Of a stretch of DNA of 42,414 nt, positions 40,482 through 42,414 are shown piece by piece. How positions within the stretch are numbered: position 1 is the first letter of the stretch; every line of letters starts with the position of its first letter. The notes beneath the pieces are model-generated. The model was not told the DNA's origin. It made no database searches and worked only from the letters and a program-made list of their open reading frames with translations. This stretch comes from CAZFAT01 sp964517075 (GTDB lineage: Bacteria > Acidobacteriota > Vicinamibacteria > Vicinamibacterales > SCN-69-37). A program made the translations under genes and the position numbers. The stretch covers positions 1 through 42,414 of the forward strand of contig CAZFAT010000360.1 of assembly GCA_964517075.1 (NCBI GenBank), read 5' to 3'.

Positions 40482-41821
40482 CCACCTGGTCCGGCACGCC
40501 GGTCGTGACCGGGATGCGGGTCATCCCGGTCGCGGGCCACGACAGCATGCTGCTCAACCTGAGCGGCGCGCATGCCCCTTTCTTCACGCGCAACCTGGTC
40601 GTACTCCAGGACAACGCCGGACACACGGGCGTGGGCGAGGTGCCCGGCGGCGAGCGCATTCGCGAAACGCTGGTCGCGGCCTCGGCGCTCGTGGTCGGGC
40701 AGTCGATTGGCCGCCACGCCGCCATACTTGGCGCCATCCGCGACCGATTCGGCGTCCTCGACGCGGGCGGGCGCGGCCTGCAGACGTTCGACCAGCGCGT
40801 GATGATTCACGCCGTCACGGCCATCGAAGCCGCCCTCTTCGATCTGCTGGGTCAGTGCCACGGCGTACCGGTCGCGGCGCTCCTCGGTGACGGCGCGCAG
40901 CGACCGGCCGTCGAGGTGCTCGGGTATCTGTTCTTCGTCGGCGATCGACGCAAGAGCGATCTGCCCTATCAGTCTCCTCCCGAGCGGCCGCGGGACGACT
41001 GGGACCGTCTGCGCCGCGAGGAGGCGATGACGGGTGACGCGGTCGTGCGCCTCGCCGAGGCGGCTCACGCGCGCTATGGATTTCGCCACTTCAAGCTGAA
41101 AGGCGGTGTGCTCGCCGGAACCGACGAGATGGCGGCGGTGGCGGCACTGGCGTCGCGATTCCCCGGCGCCCGGATTTCCATCGACCCGAACGGCGCGTGG
41201 TCGCTCGAGGAAGCCATCTCGCTCTGCCGCGACCGTCACGACGTGCTCGCCTATGCCGAAGACCCTTGCGGCGCCGAAGCCGGCTACTCGGGCCGCGAGA
41301 TCATGGCAGAGTTCCGACGCGCGACCGGCCTGCGGACCGCGACCAACATGATTGCGACCGACTGGCGCCAGCTCGGCCACGCCCTGCAGCTCCAGGCCGT
41401 GGACATCCCCCTCGCCGACCCTCATTTCTGGACGATGCAAGGGTCGGTGCGCGTGTCGCAGGTGTGCCGGGCCTGGGGTCTGACGTGGGGGTCGCACTCC
41501 AACAATCACTTCGACATCTCGCTGGCGATGTACACCCACGTGGCCGCGGCCGCGGCCGGCCCAATCACCGCGATCGACACGCATTGGATCTGGCAGGACG
41601 GCGAGTATCTGACGAAGGACCCGCTGGAGATCAAGGGTGGTGCCCTGGCCCTCCCCGACCGGCCCGGCCTCGGCGTCGAGCTGGACATGGCCCGTGTGGA
41701 TGCCGCGCACCGGCTGTATCAGCAAATCGGCGTCGGCGCCCGAGACGACGCCGCGGCGATGCAGTGTCTCATCACGGGCTGGACCTTCGATCCGAAGCGG
41801 CCGTGTCTGGTGAGAGATTGA
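40478..41821 (+). CDS. gudD: Glucarate dehydratase
   Basis: 447 aa enolase-superfamily enzyme converting D-glucarate (and idarate) to 5-keto-4-deoxyglucarate in the cytoplasm. Catalytic residues agree with E. coli GudD one position offset: K206-L-K208, metal ligands D236 (S-I-D-P-N-G), E267 (D-P-C-G-A-E) and N290 (T-A-T-N-M), then D314 (A-D-P-H) and general base H340 in W-G-S-H-S-N-N-H. N-terminal capping domain about 1-150, barrel after that. GTG start at 40478 inside the stop of the transporter gene. Together with the transporter and the GarL-like aldolase this makes a glucarate route to pyruvate and tartronate semialdehyde. Confidence 0.93.
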   Translation: MTTWSGTPVVTGMRVIPVAGHDSMLLNLSGAHAPFFTRNLVVLQDNAGHTGVGEVPGGERIRETLVAASALVVGQSIGRHAAILGAIRDRFGVLDAGGRGLQTFDQRVMIHAVTAIEAALFDLLGQCHGVPVAALLGDGAQRPAVEVLGYLFFVGDRRKSDLPYQSPPERPRDDWDRLRREEAMTGDAVVRLAEAAHARYGFRHFKLKGGVLAGTDEMAAVAALASRFPGARISIDPNGAWSLEEAISLCRDRHDVLAYAEDPCGAEAGYSGREIMAEFRRATGLRTATNMIATDWRQLGHALQLQAVDIPLADPHFWTMQGSVRVSQVCRAWGLTWGSHSNNHFDISLAMYTHVAAAAAGPITAIDTHWIWQDGEYLTKDPLEIKGGALALPDRPGLGVELDMARVDAAHRLYQQIGVGARDDAAAMQCLITGWTFDPKRPCLVRD

Positions 41822-41833
41822 GCACGTGCTTCC

Positions 41834-41892
41834 GCCGACCTAAAGGTCGGCGGCTCCATCTCAGCAATGGAGAGGCCGACCTTCAGGTCGGC
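41834..41892. repeat. REPIN: two REP-like elements e and f in inverted orientation
   Basis: Element e: GCCGACCTAAAGGTCGGC (41834-41851) plus tail GGCTCCATC (41852-41860). Element f: AATGGAGAG (41866-41874) plus GCCGACCTTCAGGTCGGC (41875-41892). The tails face each other across TCAGC, so the whole 59 bp can fold into one cruciform-like hairpin. It separates convergent gudD and RAYT genes and encodes the last ten residues of the RAYT. Confidence 0.85.
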
Positions 41893-42364
41893 CTACAAAC
41901 TCCAGAATCTCCGCGCGGCTGTAAGTCTCCGATCCCCAATAGGGATAGTCCCCGACTGACGCGACCAGACCGGCACGCACCGGATTCATCACGATGTAGG
42001 CGACGACATCCTTCACATCCTCATCAAATCGCAGTGTCCGATCGACGAAGCTGCGTTGCCAGAGTCTCTGACCGTTCGTCTTCCGGAACGCAAACGCGGT
42101 CTCCTGCTTCAGAAACCTGACCAGTTCCAAGGCATTGGCTCTGATTCCGGTCGCGGTCACAAGCAGATGGACGTGGTTGGGCATGAAGCAGTACGCAAGA
42201 ACTGCAAACGACCACGCACCGGTTGTACGACGAAATTGCTCGAGCACCAGGGTGACTGCCCCGCCGTCCTGAAACGTCGTGCGTCGGTCGAGCGTGCAGA
42301 ACGTGAGGAAATAGCGATAGCAGCCGATGTAATCGAACCCTTTGATGCGAGGAGGCCGCGACAT
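41861..42364 (-). CDS. REP-associated tyrosine transposase (RAYT, Y1-type)
   Basis: 167 aa single-domain HUH transposase of the IS200/IS605-like RAYT group. HUH motif H64-V-H66 in C-F-M-P-N-H-V-H-L-L. Catalytic Tyr is Y123 in V-V-A-Y-I-V-M-N-P-V-R-A-G-L, the conserved family ending. These enzymes bind and nick REP hairpins and drive their dispersal, without mobilising their own gene in the known cases. The C-terminus G-R-P-E-G-R-P-L-H-C is encoded by REP element f. The ATG at 42364 is followed by S-R-P-P-R-I, as in related proteins. A partial REP-like string (AGGTCGGCGGGTCC, 42394-42407) lies upstream. Confidence 0.92.
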   Translation of the reverse strand: MSRPPRIKGFDYIGCYRYFLTFCTLDRRTTFQDGGAVTLVLEQFRRTTGAWSFAVLAYCFMPNHVHLLVTATGIRANALELVRFLKQETAFAFRKTNGQRLWQRSFVDRTLRFDEDVKDVVAYIVMNPVRAGLVASVGDYPYWGSETYSRAEILEFVGRPEGRPLHC

Positions 42365-42393
42365 CGGAGCGCACGTTTCGCAACGATGGTGCC

Positions 42394-42407
42394 AGGTCGG
42401 CGGGTCC
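42394..42407. repeat. Possible degenerate REP half upstream of the RAYT gene
   Basis: AGGTCGGCGGGTCC resembles the right half plus tail of element e (AGGTCGGCGGCTCC) but the left arm of the palindrome is not recognisable. It may be a decayed copy flanking the RAYT gene, or chance. Confidence 0.3.
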
Positions 42408-42414
42408 GCTTCGC

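Noticed and set aside
1..42414. tRNA, rRNA or riboswitch genes
   Set aside because: No cloverleaf-like sequence with a GTTCRA loop, no rRNA stretches and no known riboswitch core were recognised; a covariance-model search would be needed to exclude small RNAs.

Overview
The window is GC-rich chromosomal DNA from what is most likely an Acidobacteriota bacterium of the Vicinamibacteria type. The pointers are an ADOP-type duplicated permease, an Oar-like TonB-dependent porin, DUF1080 and Tat-exported Gfo/Idh/MocA proteins, a PVC-type propeller/HEAT/cytochrome c protein and a RAYT transposase with its own palindromes. The taxonomic call is inference from gene content. No rRNA, tRNA, CRISPR array, phage or plasmid region was seen, and no gap between genes exceeds 300 bases.

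Layout. 1-3097 (-): large secreted propeller/HEAT/cytochrome c protein, cut by the window edge. 3262-6224 (-): two membrane proteins of the GT-C/YfhO kind overlapping by 4 nt; the first looks internally deleted. 6411-8412: small secreted, TerB-like and DUF4126 proteins. 8493-16244 (-): P5C dehydrogenase, Tat-exported oxidoreductase, secreted DUF1080 protein and TonB porin, suggesting uptake and periplasmic 3-keto-glycoside breakdown. 16349-20161: STAS protein, ferritin, DUF3014 protein, fatty-acid desaturase, DUF3810 metalloprotease. 20143-23531: NDH-2-like dehydrogenase divergent from a cytoplasmic molybdopterin oxidoreductase. 23640-28980: gluzincin/WD40/D15 outer-membrane protein, YggX, POT peptide transporter, lmo0937-like mini membrane protein. 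29122-33804: EamA transporter, M20 peptidase, NfeD-SPFH pair, TIGR00266 protein. 33966-37061: stand-alone LigD 3'-phosphoesterase and ADOP permease. 37134-41821: sugar-acid cluster (HpaI/GarL-type aldolase, UxuA-like protein, MFS transporter, glucarate dehydratase). 41861-42364 (-): RAYT transposase.

Two layers of non-coding structure stand out. First, an 18-bp palindrome (GCCGACCTGAAGGTCGGC) with a CTCCATC tail occurs six times. Two copies form an inverted REPIN at the 3' end of the RAYT gene. Copies supply the start codon of the TonB porin, the stop codon of the phosphoesterase and the C-terminus of the transposase. Second, several intergenic regions carry tandem repeats of period 7 with unrelated units (GGTTAGA, TGACKTC, CAATCNN). 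Some fold into inverted arms and one runs into the end of a coding sequence.

The sugar-acid cluster should take up an aldarate or uronate with the MFS carrier, dehydrate glucarate with GudD and cleave the product with the aldolase. The UxuA-like protein carries a Tat-type leader, which is unexpected for a cytoplasmic pathway enzyme.
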